DNA of 64,000 nucleotides from NCBI RefSeq assembly GCF_946476835.1, contig NZ_CAMKWA010000005.1, forward strand, positions 98,871-162,870, written 5' to 3'. The notes below the pieces were generated by a model, which saw only the letters and a list, made by a program, of their open reading frames with translations, did no database searches and was not told where the DNA came from. Origin of the DNA: an uncultured Neokomagataea sp. GTDB taxonomy: Bacteria; Pseudomonadota; Alphaproteobacteria; Acetobacterales; Acetobacteraceae. This document shows positions 1 through 9,042 of the stretch, piece after piece (the first letter of the stretch is position 1; every line of letters begins with the position of its first letter). A program made the position numbers and the translations under genes.

Positions 1-2
1 AA

Positions 3-386
3 CTGATCTTAAACGCGTACTGGACGTATAAAAACTTGGACGTCAACCTACGTCAAACGCGCTACGGCCAGACCACAGGCATGCTAACCTATGAAGATTG
101 GACGCCCTCTACAGCCTCATGCCCAAAGGGTGGCAGTCTGCAATACTCAAACTCTTGCTTCTATCAATTCAAGAACACACCACGCTGGCTGACCGATCTT
201 GAAGTTGGTTATCGCTTCAATGACCACTGGCACGTGGCCGTTGGTGGCAACAATCTCTTCAATATCCGCCCACGCAAAGTACCGTCATACGTCAATAGCC
301 TTGGCGCAATGCCGTACGACCAAGACTCCGCTCAAATCCCAATGTTTGGCGGCTACTACTACGGTCGTATCAACGCGACTTTCTAA
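3..386 (+). CDS. TonB-dependent outer-membrane receptor, C-terminal end (5' truncated by window edge)
   Basis: Only the last ~127 codons are in the window; the frame is open from base 3. The visible part shows alternating polar/hydrophobic beta-strand pattern with aromatic girdles, the segment VGYRFNDHWHVAVGGNNLFN that is typical of the penultimate strands of TonB-dependent receptors ('NLFN' box), and a terminal strand ending in Phe (YYYGRINATF), the usual outer-membrane insertion signal. The family imports siderophores, metals or carbohydrates through the outer membrane using TonB energy; the substrate cannot be told from this piece. A hairpin at 399-426 follows the stop. Confidence 0.9.
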   Translation: MILNAYWTYKNLDVNLRQTRYGQTTGMLTYEDWTPSTASCPKGGSLQYSNSCFYQFKNTPRWLTDLEVGYRFNDHWHVAVGGNNLFNIRPRKVPSYVNSLGAMPYDQDSAQIPMFGGYYYGRINATF

Positions 387-398
387 AAAATTCTACAA

Positions 399-426
399 GA
401 CTGCCCCTTCTCATGAGGGGGCAGTC
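399..426. terminator. Shared hairpin between convergent genes
   Basis: Inverted repeat GACTGCCCC / GGGGCAGTC (399-407 with 418-426) lies between the receptor stop and the convergent ArsC-like gene. The minus strand continues into a T-rich run (plus-strand A run at 385-390), so it is best as a terminator for the minus-strand gene, with weaker action on the plus strand. Confidence 0.6.
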
Positions 427-438
427 CTCACATTATTT

Positions 439-786
439 CTACCCGAAAAGAGCGTCATACTGCTCAGGCTTAAAGCCCACATGCAAGACCTTACCGCTTT
501 GTACCGCAACAGGCCGCCGCATAAGGGTGGGGTGTTCTAAGAACATCACTGCCGCTGTATCTGCATTCAAGCGCTCTTTATCTTCCGCGGACAACTTACG
601 ATACGTCATACCGCTACGATTAAGCAGTGTCTCCCACCCAACCTGCTGCAACCAACCTGCCAGCACCTCTTGCGTGAGACCATCCTTCCGAAAATCATGA
701 TACTGGTAAGCAATTTCAGCAGCATCCAGCCAGCGACACGCTTTGCGCACGGTGTCACACGTCTTAATTCCATACAGCGTTATCAT
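439..786 (-). CDS. ArsC/Spx-family thioredoxin-fold reductase (YffB-like)
   Basis: A 115-residue protein with the ArsC-family N-terminus (ITLYGIKTCDTVRKA, single Cys at residue 10) and the conserved late HPTLMRRPV segment with its arginine pair. Length fits the ArsC/YffB group of about 115 residues. YffB-like members are thought to be glutathione- or thioredoxin-dependent reductases of unclear substrate; arsenate reduction should not be assumed because no ars genes lie nearby. The start at 786 is chosen because AAGGTG lies 6-8 nt upstream; a GTG five codons earlier is in frame but has no good ribosome site. It stands alone, convergent with the receptor gene. Confidence 0.82.
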   Translation of the reverse strand: MITLYGIKTCDTVRKACRWLDAAEIAYQYHDFRKDGLTQEVLAGWLQQVGWETLLNRSGMTYRKLSAEDKERLNADTAAVMFLEHPTLMRRPVAVQSGKVLHVGFKPEQYDALFG

Positions 787-908
787 AGCGTTCACCTTCA
801 CTAGACGGCGTCAATATTTCTTAGCCCAGCATTTTAACACGAGGCATGGCACCTCAAAAGCATGCAGGTTCAAAGTGCCAGAGGCGCAAAAATTATCTAT
901 CCCCACCA

Positions 909-945
909 CAAAAAAAACTCCGAGCCCTTATACAGAACTCGGAGT
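909..945 (-). terminator. Rho-independent terminator after rhlE
   Basis: On the minus strand the arms ACTCCGAG and CTCGGAGT (945-938 with 924-917) form an 8-bp hairpin with a 13-nt loop followed directly by a run of T residues. It sits about 45 nt past the helicase stop codon. Confidence 0.85.
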
Positions 946-988
946 AACACGATGCCACACGCTTCATAGCGCTACCGCATGACGTTAT

Positions 989-2317
989 TTAGGATGGACG
1001 GCGCCCCGATGAACGCGGGCGACCACCACCACCTGCGCGTGGGCCACCATTCGAGCGACCGCCCGGAGCACCACCGCCTTGTTGAGGACGACGACGGCCA
1101 CCAGCGCCACCACCACCGCGATGACCACCGCCACGACCACCACCTAAAACAGGTGGACGCTGCGTAGAGTTCTGAGCCGCATCTGAGTGATAAGGATGAT
1201 CCGTGACAACGGGGATCTCTTTATCAATCTTACGCTCAATATCGCGCAACCATGCACGCTGCTCTGCATCACACAGCGACACAGCCCAGCCATCACGGCC
1301 CGCACGCGCCGTGCGACCAATACGGTGTACGTAAGACTCAGGCACATTCGGAAGGTCATAGTTAAAGACGTGCGTCACATCATCAACGTCAATACCACGT
1401 GCTGCAATATCCGTAGCAACCAGTACCTTCAACGTACCGTTACGGAAACCACTCATAGCACGTTCACGCGCACCTTGTGATTTATTGCCGTGAATAGCTT
1501 CCGCTGTGATGCCTTTTTTGTTCAAAAACTCAGCAACCTTATTGGCTTCATGCTTCATCAGCGTAAAGACAACAGCGCGCACAACATTTGGACTATCCAC
1601 CAGCATGTGAACCACGTCTTTTTTGTTTGGCGTGTCCACAAACATCACAGCTTGGCGAATACGGTCCACCGTGCTGGATTCAGGCGTAACCTGTACTTTA
1701 GCAGGGTTTTTCAGCAGTGAATGTGCGAGGTCATTAATAGAGGCTGGCATCGTTGCCGAGAACAGCAGCGTCTGACGTTCTTCCGGAACCAACGCCATAA
1801 TACGGCGAATATCCCGCACAAACCCCATGTCCAGCATACGGTCTGCTTCATCAAGAACCAAGATTTCCAAAGCAGATAAATCAATATGGCCTTGACCAAT
1901 CAGGTCCAACAAACGTCCAGGTGCTGCCACCAGCACATCTACGCCACGGCGCATTGCTTCAATTTGACGCCCTTGTCCCACACCACCGAAAACAACGGCA
2001 TGCTTGAACGGCATATGACGCGCATAGGTGGAAAAGCTCTCCGCAATCTGCGAAGCCAGTTCACGCGTTGGCGCCAGAACCAGCGCGCGCACACCCTTCG
2101 GCGGCGCTTTACGGCGCTCACGGCACAGATGGTCAAGAATAGGTAGTGCAAAAGCAGCAGTCTTGCCTGTACCCGTTTGCGCTAGGCCAAGCAGATCACG
2201 CCCCTCAAGCAAATACGGAATGGCACCAGCTTGGATGGGGGTTGGGGTAACGTAACCAGCTTCGGTCAACGCTTTTTGAATAGGATCCGCCAGATTCAGC
2301 GCGGCAAAATTTGTCAT
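989..2317 (-). CDS. rhlE: DEAD-box ATP-dependent RNA helicase, RhlE-type
   Basis: A 442-residue cytoplasmic helicase that unwinds RNA duplexes during ribosome assembly and RNA turnover. All superfamily-2 motifs are visible: Q-motif near residue 28 (TPIQ), Walker A AQTGTGKT at 46-53, DEAD at 156-159, SAT at 187-189 and HRIGRTAR near residue 330. The core ends near residue 375. The remaining ~65 residues are a disordered Gly/Arg/Ser/Pro tail (RGGG repeats), typical of RhlE and likely used for RNA contact. A strong GGAGGGGG ribosome site lies just before the ATG. The upstream 310 nt hold a likely promoter and a hairpin, so the mRNA may have a long leader. Monocistronic with its own terminator. 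Confidence 0.93.
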   Translation of the reverse strand: MTNFAALNLADPIQKALTEAGYVTPTPIQAGAIPYLLEGRDLLGLAQTGTGKTAAFALPILDHLCRERRKAPPKGVRALVLAPTRELASQIAESFSTYARHMPFKHAVVFGGVGQGRQIEAMRRGVDVLVAAPGRLLDLIGQGHIDLSALEILVLDEADRMLDMGFVRDIRRIMALVPEERQTLLFSATMPASINDLAHSLLKNPAKVQVTPESSTVDRIRQAVMFVDTPNKKDVVHMLVDSPNVVRAVVFTLMKHEANKVAEFLNKKGITAEAIHGNKSQGARERAMSGFRNGTLKVLVATDIAARGIDVDDVTHVFNYDLPNVPESYVHRIGRTARAGRDGWAVSLCDAEQRAWLRDIERKIDKEIPVVTDHPYHSDAAQNSTQRPPVLGGGRGGGHRGGGGAGGRRRPQQGGGAPGGRSNGGPRAGGGGRPRSSGRRPS

Positions 2318-2507
2318 GGCCCCCTCCTAAGGGACGGCTAAACACGGTTCGCGAGTAAGCGGCGTCCAACGCATCATAGCGCGCATAGCGGCACGAACCC
2401 TGAACGCAAGCGGAGATGCTTTCTAGCGTTTAAGACAAAGATACAAGCTTTGCTCTCAGCAGCGTTACGCCCGTTCTCCATAAGAACAACGCAACGGAAA
2501 ACCATCA

Positions 2508-2537
2508 CCCTCGGCTCTACAAACCACGAGCCGAGGG
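2508..2537 (-). promoter_or_regulatory. rhlE upstream region: 10-bp hairpin and putative promoter
   Basis: The 312-bp gap 2318-2629 holds no convincing gene. On the minus strand a -10-like TATAGT near 2545-2550 is followed by a perfect 10-bp inverted repeat (CCCTCGGCTC at 2508-2517 with GAGCCGAGGG at 2528-2537). It would place a strong hairpin near the 5' end of a ~230-nt rhlE leader. No T-run follows, so it is not a simple terminator. Promoter call is weak (no clear -35); the repeat itself is certain. Confidence 0.5.
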
Positions 2538-2603
2538 CGGCACCACTATAGCAACTCCCTCGCGCCCGCAAGGGAACCATGACAAAGAGACACAAAACTC
2601 CTC

Positions 2604-2626
2604 TTTGTAACCAAAAACGTTACAAA
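2604..2626. repeat. Inverted repeat just after the nitroreductase gene
   Basis: TTTGTAAC / GTTACAAA (2604-2611 with 2619-2626), 8-bp arms and 7-nt loop, immediately downstream of the nitroreductase stop on the minus strand. It is AT-rich and without a following T-run on that strand, so it is either a weak terminator or a protein-binding palindrome upstream of the rhlE promoter. Confidence 0.5.
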
Positions 2627-2629
2627 AAA

Positions 2630-3235
2630 TCAGAAAGTATCGTGCAGGACAATCTCATTAAGTGGCAAAAATCCACCACGCCCTTTTGGTTCTTCTTGGC
2701 CCTTTCCTAAAGCAACAAACATCACTAGTTCATGATCTTCAGGCAAACGGATAATCTCTGCTACCTTAGCAAAATCGAACCCGTCCATTGGACAGGTTTG
2801 TAAGCCATGCGCCGCCGCAGCCATCATTAACGCATAAGCTGCAATACCACAGGAGCGGAACGCCTCATCACGCTGAACCTGCGGCTTGCCTTCATAATAC
2901 TGCTGAATAAGACCCGTATAAATATTTTGAACCTGCTCTGGCGTGTCTTTCCAATAACGAGCCGGCTCTTTTTGCCACGCCTGAACGTCAGCACATAAAA
3001 CGATTAACGCAGCACAATCTTCAATCTGCGGCTGATTCCACGCAACCTCTTTGATTTTGCGGCGCTGCTCAGCATCACGCACCACTAAAAAACGATAATT
3101 TTGAAGGTTAAACGCTGTTGGCGCATGACGCGTTGTTTCCAGAATAGACGTCAGCTCTTCATCTGAAATGACATAAGAAGCATCAAAGCTCTTTTGCGCA
3201 CGTCGTGCACGCATCGCATCAATAATAGCATTCAT
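2630..3235 (-). CDS. Nitroreductase-family FMN oxidoreductase
   Basis: A 201-residue protein of the NfsB/FRase I-like nitroreductase family: FMN-dependent, usually homodimeric, NAD(P)H-using reductases acting on quinones, nitro compounds or other small acceptors. Family marks are the N-terminal RRAQKSFD (phosphate-binding Arg pair) at ~11-18, RHAPTAFNLQNYRFLVV at ~36-52, and the C-terminal glycine-containing MFVALGKGQEEPKGRGG segment. Length is usual. GGAG lies about 10 nt before the ATG. It stands between metW and rhlE in the same direction but with a 61-nt gap to metW, so co-transcription is possible but not shown. The natural substrate cannot be inferred. Confidence 0.87.
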   Translation of the reverse strand: MNAIIDAMRARRAQKSFDASYVISDEELTSILETTRHAPTAFNLQNYRFLVVRDAEQRRKIKEVAWNQPQIEDCAALIVLCADVQAWQKEPARYWKDTPEQVQNIYTGLIQQYYEGKPQVQRDEAFRSCGIAAYALMMAAAAHGLQTCPMDGFDFAKVAEIIRLPEDHELVMFVALGKGQEEPKGRGGFLPLNEIVLHDTF

Positions 3236-3296
3236 GGCACATTGTCTCCGTGATGAGGTGGCGTTCCGTTAACGCTCCACTCTCCACAGGTTTCAT

Positions 3297-3896
3297 TCAC
3301 TGACGGCTTAATAAAAACAGCGCCTGCTCACCAAAAAGATTAGCCCACCGTACAGAACGACGCCACGGCGCTTTCGCGCCATCTTCATCAATCGCAAGCC
3401 ATTGCCGGATCGTATAATGCTCTTCCTCACATAACGCGACAAAATCCCGGATCGTACACGGATGAATATTTGGCGTTTGATGCCACGGTGTACTCCAGAC
3501 CGGAGTCATCGGCATGCGGCCGGTAGTCAATAGCTGCAAACGCAAACGCCAATGTCCAAAGTTAGGAAAAGAAACAATAGCGTGCCGTCCAATACGCAAC
3601 ATCTGCCGCAACACTTCCTGAGGGCGCTCAACAGCCTGAAGCGTTCTTTGCAAGACAACAAAATCAAACGTATCATCCGGATAATGCGCCAAGTCATGGT
3701 CAGCATCACCATGAACAACAGGCAAGCCATGCGCCACCGACTGCGTCACACTCTGCATATCCAATTCTATGCCACGCGCATCACATTTCCGCGTACGGTA
3801 CAGATAATCAATGAGGGTACCATCACCACTCCCCACGTCTAAAATGCGCGACCCGGGAGTAATCATTTCTGCAATTAATTGCTGGTCAACACGCAT
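3297..3896 (-). CDS. metW: Methionine biosynthesis protein MetW
   Basis: A 199-residue class I SAM-dependent methyltransferase-fold protein with the motif I glycine loop ILDVGSGDGTLIDYL at ~18-32 and the MetW-typical SFPNFGHWRLR segment near residue 110. MetW works with MetX in homoserine acetylation in many proteobacteria; its precise biochemical role is less settled than that of MetX. The start codon overlaps the metX stop by one base (TAATG) behind GGAGGGGG, so the two are translationally coupled. Confidence 0.93.
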   Translation of the reverse strand: MRVDQQLIAEMITPGSRILDVGSGDGTLIDYLYRTRKCDARGIELDMQSVTQSVAHGLPVVHGDADHDLAHYPDDTFDFVVLQRTLQAVERPQEVLRQMLRIGRHAIVSFPNFGHWRLRLQLLTTGRMPMTPVWSTPWHQTPNIHPCTIRDFVALCEEEHYTIRQWLAIDEDGAKAPWRRSVRWANLFGEQALFLLSRQ

Positions 3897-5089
3897 TAAC
3901 CTTGCCCCCTCCGCAAACCAGCATGCTCGGCTGCACCATCCAAAAAGCCTCGCACTGTGCGATCAAACTCAGGCTCATCCAACAAAAACGCATCATGCCC
4001 ACGGTCGCTCTCAATCTCTACAAACGAGACATTCGCTCCAGCACGGCTCAAAGCCCTAACCAAAGTCCGTGACTGTGTCGTTGGAAACAGCCAATCTGAG
4101 CTAAAAGATACGACACAAATGCGGGTTAAACAATTTTGAAACGGAGCCGACAAATCACCATCATGATCAGCCGAGAGATCAAAATAATCCATGGCACGCG
4201 TGATGGTCAGATACGAATTTGCATCAAATCTCCGTACGAATGTTGACCCCTGATGCCGCAAATAACTCTCGACCTCAAACATTTCGCCAAAAAGAAATGC
4301 GTCTGAAGACACGCCAGCTTTGCGCACTCTGCGACCGAATTTTCGATTTAAAGCATCTTCAGATAAATATGTGATATGCGCCATCATACGCGCCACACCA
4401 AGGCCACGCGCCGGTATTGCACCATAATCCCGGTAACGCCCTTTGTGCCATTCTGGATCAGCAAAAATAGCCTGCCGACTGACTTCATTAAACGCAATAT
4501 TCTGCGCTGAGTGATAGGGCGATGTTGCAATCGGCATCGCCGCAAAAACACGTTCAGAGTGATGCGCGATCCATGTCAGGGCTTGCATCCCTCCCATAGA
4601 GCCACCAACAACCGCGAATAAGCGCCCAATTCCCAAATGATCAATCAGCTTCACCTGCGCAGCTACAATGTCTTTCATTGTAATTTGAGGGAAGTCACTA
4701 TCCCACGCGGCACCTGTTTCTTCTCGCACAGATGTCGGGCCAGTCGTGCCCAAACAACCACCCAGCACATTAGAGCAAATAACGAAAAAGCGGTCCGTAT
4801 CAATCGGCTTACCCGGGCCCACCATACGCGCCCACCATCCCGGCTTACCGGTTAATGGATTTTGTTCCGCAACATACTGATCACCTGTCAAAGCATGACA
4901 GATAAAAATAGCATTATCCCGCGCTGGGGATAGCGTCCCATAAGTACAGTAAGCAACATCTAATGGGGCAAGGTTATCCCCGCATTCCAGCAACAAACCA
5001 TCCTCTAAACGCACCATTTTGTGCGTAAACACAGAGGCGCCCAGCCCTGCATCAGAGATGGCGCGCTCCTTCTTATCATCGCTGGACAT
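3896..5089 (-). CDS. metX: Homoserine O-acetyltransferase
   Basis: A 397-residue alpha/beta-hydrolase-fold enzyme that transfers acetyl from acetyl-CoA to L-homoserine, the committed step of methionine synthesis by the acetyl pathway. The nucleophile elbow GGSMGG places the catalytic Ser at about residue 164; the late SSDWLFP and [10 protein letters not shown] segments carry the expected Asp and His of the triad. HALTGD near residue 65 and the GCLGTTGP segment near 111 are typical of MetX. Length is slightly above the usual ~370-380 because of an N-terminal extension. It forms a two-gene operon with metW and is divergent from the large glycosyltransferase gene. Confidence 0.95.
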   Translation of the reverse strand: MSSDDKKERAISDAGLGASVFTHKMVRLEDGLLLECGDNLAPLDVAYCTYGTLSPARDNAIFICHALTGDQYVAEQNPLTGKPGWWARMVGPGKPIDTDRFFVICSNVLGGCLGTTGPTSVREETGAAWDSDFPQITMKDIVAAQVKLIDHLGIGRLFAVVGGSMGGMQALTWIAHHSERVFAAMPIATSPYHSAQNIAFNEVSRQAIFADPEWHKGRYRDYGAIPARGLGVARMMAHITYLSEDALNRKFGRRVRKAGVSSDAFLFGEMFEVESYLRHQGSTFVRRFDANSYLTITRAMDYFDLSADHDGDLSAPFQNCLTRICVVSFSSDWLFPTTQSRTLVRALSRAGANVSFVEIESDRGHDAFLLDEPEFDRTVRGFLDGAAEHAGLRRGQG

Positions 5090-5148
5090 GCCGAACTTCC
5101 CTACCCATCCGCCTTATCGTCATCAAACGCAGCGTTACCGTAACCAAC

Positions 5149-5205
5149 GTGCCTGCCCCCTCAGATATGGCACTCAGGTTAAGCATCGTAAACCCATAGA
5201 GCCAT
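5149..5205 (-). promoter_or_regulatory. metX leader with two competing hairpins
   Basis: Read on the minus strand, ATGGC (5205-5201) can pair with GTGCCAT (5173-5167), with a second helix GGGTT/AACCT inside it. The same GTGCC (5173-5169) can instead pair with GGCAC (5153-5149) nearer the start codon. The two pairings exclude each other, as in a switching leader. It does not match the SAM-II consensus known ahead of some alphaproteobacterial metX genes. Function is inference. Confidence 0.35.
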
Positions 5206-5252
5206 TGACGATATATTAACGAATGATATGATGAGAGAAGACATTACAATTT

Positions 5253-5258
5253 TATACT
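5253..5258 (+). promoter_or_regulatory. Putative -10 box for the glycosyltransferase gene
   Basis: TATACT in an AT-rich stretch 32 nt upstream of the start codon; no good -35 hexamer at 16-18 bp. The minus strand has its own TATA-like sequence near 5214-5222 for metX, so the two promoters are likely back to back. Confidence 0.4.
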
Positions 5259-5289
5259 CTTTTAGAGAAAATCATCTAGGAACAAGACC

Positions 5290-8200
5290 TTGAAAGTTAT
5301 AAATTTTATAACTGAAACAAGCACATTACAGGTCATAGGTCATTCTGGCTTATTCGACACAATTTATTATATAAAAAATAACCCCGATTTAAAAGAAATC
5401 GGCACAGAATCACTTCGCCATTACCACATTCATGGATGGAAAGAAGGTCGCAAGCCCAATCAATTCTTTGATCCAAAATGGTATATTTTACAAAATCGTG
5501 ATGTCCAACAAGACCCCCTTTTACACTATATAACGTACGGAGAGCGTGAAGGGCGCCGCCCCATTTCATGGTTCGACCCCGTTTGGTACAAAAAAACCTA
5601 CTCCATTCCCGATGGCATGCTGGCCCTCACACATTATCTCTTAAATCGCCAACGCCCAGAAATTCGCCCTATTCCTGAGTTTGATCCCGCATTCTACCTC
5701 AAAACTTATAAGGATGTTGCTGCCGCCAATATGGACCCTTTAGAGCATTATATGCTGCAGGGTTTCAAAGAGGACAGGCGCCCATTTGAAGGTTTTGACC
5801 CATTTTATTATCGTCGACGATACTTAAAATCCACTCCAGATAGCAACCCTTTACTACATTACCTCAACAATAAAACACGACCAGATATTCACCTCTCCAA
5901 ACCCTCTGATGACATTACAGTCTTTCGAGACGTCAAGCGTTTCAGTTGCGCTGGTCCTTTTTTTGAAACACAAAAACCACTACCAAAAAATACCGTAAAG
6001 CGTGCACGCATACTTGCGTATTACCTTCCTCAATTTCATGCCATCCCTGAAAATAACACTTGGTGGGGACAAGGCTTTACCGAATGGACCAATACAGCAC
6101 GCGCCATGCCCCGCTTCGCGGGTCATTACCAACCACGCATTCCCCGTGACCTTGGACATTATACGATAAACTCTTCCAAGCTTCTGGAAGAACAAGCACG
6201 TATGGCCAAAAAATCCGGAATTGAAGGGTTCGTCTTTTATTTTTATTGGTTTAACAATAAACGATTACTTGAAACTCCACTCGAAATACTACTAAACCAT
6301 CCTGAAATTGACTTACCGTTCTGCCTCATGTGGGCCAATGAGAACTGGAGCCGCCGATGGGACGGTTCAGAAGACGATCTTCTCATCGCACAAGACTATC
6401 ACAGCGACGATGATGATGCGCTCATTGACTGTTTTGCGCGCCACATGAAGGACCCGCGCTACATTCATGTCAATCAACGTCCATTACTCAAAATTTATCG
6501 CCCCGATACTATACCCAACACCAAAAAAACCATCGCGCGCTGGCGAAAACTTTTCAAAACCCGCCACGGCCTCACACCACTTATCGTCACAGGGCAAGCA
6601 TTTAACAGCGCAGACCCACGCCCCTTCGGAGCTGATGGCGCTTTTGAATTTCCACCTCATAAAATCGTTAATGGCCGCGCGCTACTAAATGATGATGTCA
6701 CACTTTTTGACGAAGATTTTAGCGGGCAAATTTACGATTACGAAGACGTGGTCACCCATGCCCTACAAGAAAATAGCACCCCCTATCCTCTGATCCGTAC
6801 GGCTTGCCCTTCATGGGATAATGACGCACGCCGCCAAGGCAAAGGCCTCGTCCTACACGGCTCAACCCCAAGCCTATACAAAAAATGGCTCAATGGACTC
6901 ATTACATATGCCCAAAATAACCCTTTCCATAACGAGACTATCGTTTGCGTCAACGCATGGAATGAATGGGCAGAAGGCGCATATTTAGAACCTGACCAAC
7001 ACTTTGGCAGCGCCTATTTAAATGCAACCGCAGAAGCCTGCGCCGGATTTCATACCACACAGAACACAACAAAACTTCTCCTCATCGGTCACGATGCCTT
7101 CCCCGCAGGTGCGCAAACCCTCCTCCTTGAAATTGCACGCACGCTAAAAAGCACGCGAGGGTTTGACCTGCGCTTTGTTCTACTGGATGGCGGTGCATTA
7201 CTCGATGAATACCGCAAAATTGCTCCAGTCGATATTCTCCCCTCCGATACCCCCGACCTCACCGAAAAACTAAAACAACTCCACCATGATGGCTTTCAAC
7301 ACGCCATACTCAACAGCGGGGCCTCAGCTTCTATATCCCCCTTCCTAAACACCGCTCAGATTGCTTTTACTTTTTTAATTCACGAACTGCCGTTCATTAT
7401 CCAAGAACGCAATCTTCGCCCCAGCATGGATATTGCCTGCACCCTTGCACGTTCCATCATCACACCAGCCCCATTCGTCGCACAGCAACTCGCCCTGTCG
7501 GACAACCCCAAACTGCATATTCTACCTCAAGGTCTCTACACACATATCCAATATTCCACGGCAATACGGCGCGACTTGCGCGCACAAATCGGCCTTATCA
7601 ACGAGGAAAAACTCGTCATCGGCATCGGGTATGCAGATATTCGCAAAGGGTTTGATCTTTTCTTACAACTCTGGCGAAACCTACCTACCAATACACACGC
7701 ATTATGGCTCGGCGATATCGACCCCACACTCCATAACGGCCTAAAACGCGACCTAAACTATGCCTCCAAAAGCAAACGCTTTCATATGCTCGGTCATGTT
7801 AAAAATGTAAGTGAATGGCTTTCAGCCGCTGATTTTTTTGCCCTCACATCACGTGAAGACCCATACCCCTCTGTTGTACTGGAAGCTATTGCCGCTGGCC
7901 TACCCTGCTTCGCCTTTAACGAGACGGGAGGCATTCCAGACCTACTCCACGCCCTCAATGCAGAGCCACACGCCCTCTTGCAGCACCATACACTTCCCTT
8001 TGGTCATGTTCATGATATGGCACAGGCAATAAGCAAAAGCTCTGCCCCTACAGCACAACAACGCAAGCTCCAATCACAACGTATGGCGCAGCGTTTTAAC
8101 TTTACTCACTATGTAGATCGTCTTCTTGCGCAGACTAACCCAAACCTTCCTCGCATCTCAGTAATTGTTCCGTCTTACAACTACGCGCACTACCTTGCCC

Positions 8201-9009
8201 AAAGACTGGCTTCCATTTTTGCACAAACACACCCTGTTCTGGAAATTATTGTCCTTGATGATGCATCCCAAGACGGTAGCCCAACTATTGCCAAAGAAAC
8301 GGCACGCCATTGGGAGCGTACTATTCGCCTCGTCACCAGTCGCACCCCTTCTGGATCCGTCTTTCAGCAATGGCAAAAAGGCCTCGAACTCGCTCGTGGC
8401 GAGTGGGTATGGATTGCTGAAGCAGACGACCTGTGTGATTCAACCTTTATCGAGACCCTACTCAACGCGGCCTTACAAAAACCCAACGCCGTTATGGCTT
8501 TTTCCGATAGCCGCGCCATAGACCCCGAAGGACGCGTACTCTACCCAAGCTACAAACCTTACTGCGCCGAAAGTACCGGTATTTTACTGAACCATGATGC
8601 TTGCTTTAATGGCAGAAACTTTATCCAATCCTGCCTCTTGGAACGCAATACCATCTTGAATGTAAGCAGTGCCATCTTCAAGCGAACAGCACTGCGCAAA
8701 GCGCTCCAACGCTGCAAAAATGATCTTAAAACCTATAAAATAGCCGGTGATTGGCGCACATACATTGAATTACTTGACCACGATAATGCCGAAATCATTT
8801 ACGTAAGCAAAGCTCTAAATAGTCACCGCAGACATGATCAATCTGCCACGCACTCTTTAGACTATACGACCCATTTAAACGAAATACACTCTATTCATAC
8901 TCTTTTACAAAAACGATTCACCTTACCTAAAGAAAAAATAACAATACAAAATCAATACAGAAAATATATTGATAAAACTTTTACAAGACAAAAAATTCAA
9001 TCATTCTAA
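5290..9009 (+). CDS. Multidomain polysaccharide glycosyltransferase: FDPxxY repeats + WbsX + GT4 + GT2
   Basis: A 1239-residue fusion. Residues ~19-208 hold five ~36-residue repeats, four opening with FDPxxY (at 60, 95, 131, 169) and the better copies closing with PLxHYxxxGxxEGRxP. Residues ~238-575 are a WbsX/GH99-like domain found in O-antigen and capsule loci (YYLPQFHAIPENNTWWGQGF, WANENWSRRWDG, NAWNEWAEGAYLEP). Residues ~595-940 are a GT-B fold group 1 (GT4) transferase with the late SREDPYPSVVLEAIAAGLP signature. Residues ~955-1180 are a GT-A family 2 transferase (ISVIVPSYNYAHYL, then AEADD at 1043-1047 as the metal site). No signal peptide or membrane helix is seen, so it is probably cytoplasmic and builds a surface glycan. 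Start is TTG with AGGA about 8 nt upstream. It stands alone between core genes and is AT-richer than they are, which suggests acquisition. Confidence 0.88.
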   Translation: MKVINFITETSTLQVIGHSGLFDTIYYIKNNPDLKEIGTESLRHYHIHGWKEGRKPNQFFDPKWYILQNRDVQQDPLLHYITYGEREGRRPISWFDPVWYKKTYSIPDGMLALTHYLLNRQRPEIRPIPEFDPAFYLKTYKDVAAANMDPLEHYMLQGFKEDRRPFEGFDPFYYRRRYLKSTPDSNPLLHYLNNKTRPDIHLSKPSDDITVFRDVKRFSCAGPFFETQKPLPKNTVKRARILAYYLPQFHAIPENNTWWGQGFTEWTNTARAMPRFAGHYQPRIPRDLGHYTINSSKLLEEQARMAKKSGIEGFVFYFYWFNNKRLLETPLEILLNHPEIDLPFCLMWANENWSRRWDGSEDDLLIAQDYHSDDDDALIDCFARHMKDPRYIHVNQRPLLKIYRPDTIPNTKKTIARWRKLFKTRHGLTPLIVTGQAFNSADPRPFGADGAFEFPPHKIVNGRALLNDDVTLFDEDFSGQIYDYEDVVTHALQENSTPYPLIRTACPSWDNDARRQGKGLVLHGSTPSLYKKWLNGLITYAQNNPFHNETIVCVNAWNEWAEGAYLEPDQHFGSAYLNATAEACAGFHTTQNTTKLLLIGHDAFPAGAQTLLLEIARTLKSTRGFDLRFVLLDGGALLDEYRKIAPVDILPSDTPDLTEKLKQLHHDGFQHAILNSGASASISPFLNTAQIAFTFLIHELPFIIQERNLRPSMDIACTLARSIITPAPFVAQQLALSDNPKLHILPQGLYTHIQYSTAIRRDLRAQIGLINEEKLVIGIGYADIRKGFDLFLQLWRNLPTNTHALWLGDIDPTLHNGLKRDLNYASKSKRFHMLGHVKNVSEWLSAADFFALTSREDPYPSVVLEAIAAGLPCFAFNETGGIPDLLHALNAEPHALLQHHTLPFGHVHDMAQAISKSSAPTAQQRKLQSQRMAQRFNFTHYVDRLLAQTNPNLPRISVIVPSYNYAHYLAQRLASIFAQTHPVLEIIVLDDASQDGSPTIAKETARHWERTIRLVTSRTPSGSVFQQWQKGLELARGEWVWIAEADDLCDSTFIETLLNAALQKPNAVMAFSDSRAIDPEGRVLYPSYKPYCAESTGILLNHDACFNGRNFIQSCLLERNTILNVSSAIFKRTALRKALQRCKNDLKTYKIAGDWRTYIELLDHDNAEIIYVSKALNSHRRHDQSATHSLDYTTHLNEIHSIHTLLQKRFTLPKEKITIQNQYRKYIDKTFTRQKIQSF

Positions 9010-9042
9010 AATGTAACATTCATACAAAGAAGATAAAATTCT

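Noticed and set aside
979..1167. His/Asp-rich plus-strand frame opposite the end of rhlE
   Set aside because: It is the antisense shadow of the Gly/Arg/Pro tail of RhlE; the richness comes from the repeat codons.
2374..2595. 73-codon minus-strand frame between rhlE and the nitroreductase
   Set aside because: Composition is not protein-like, and it contains the hairpin and the likely rhlE promoter.
5090..5289. SAM-II riboswitch ahead of metX
   Set aside because: The sequence does not show the SAM-II conserved core; only generic competing hairpins are visible.
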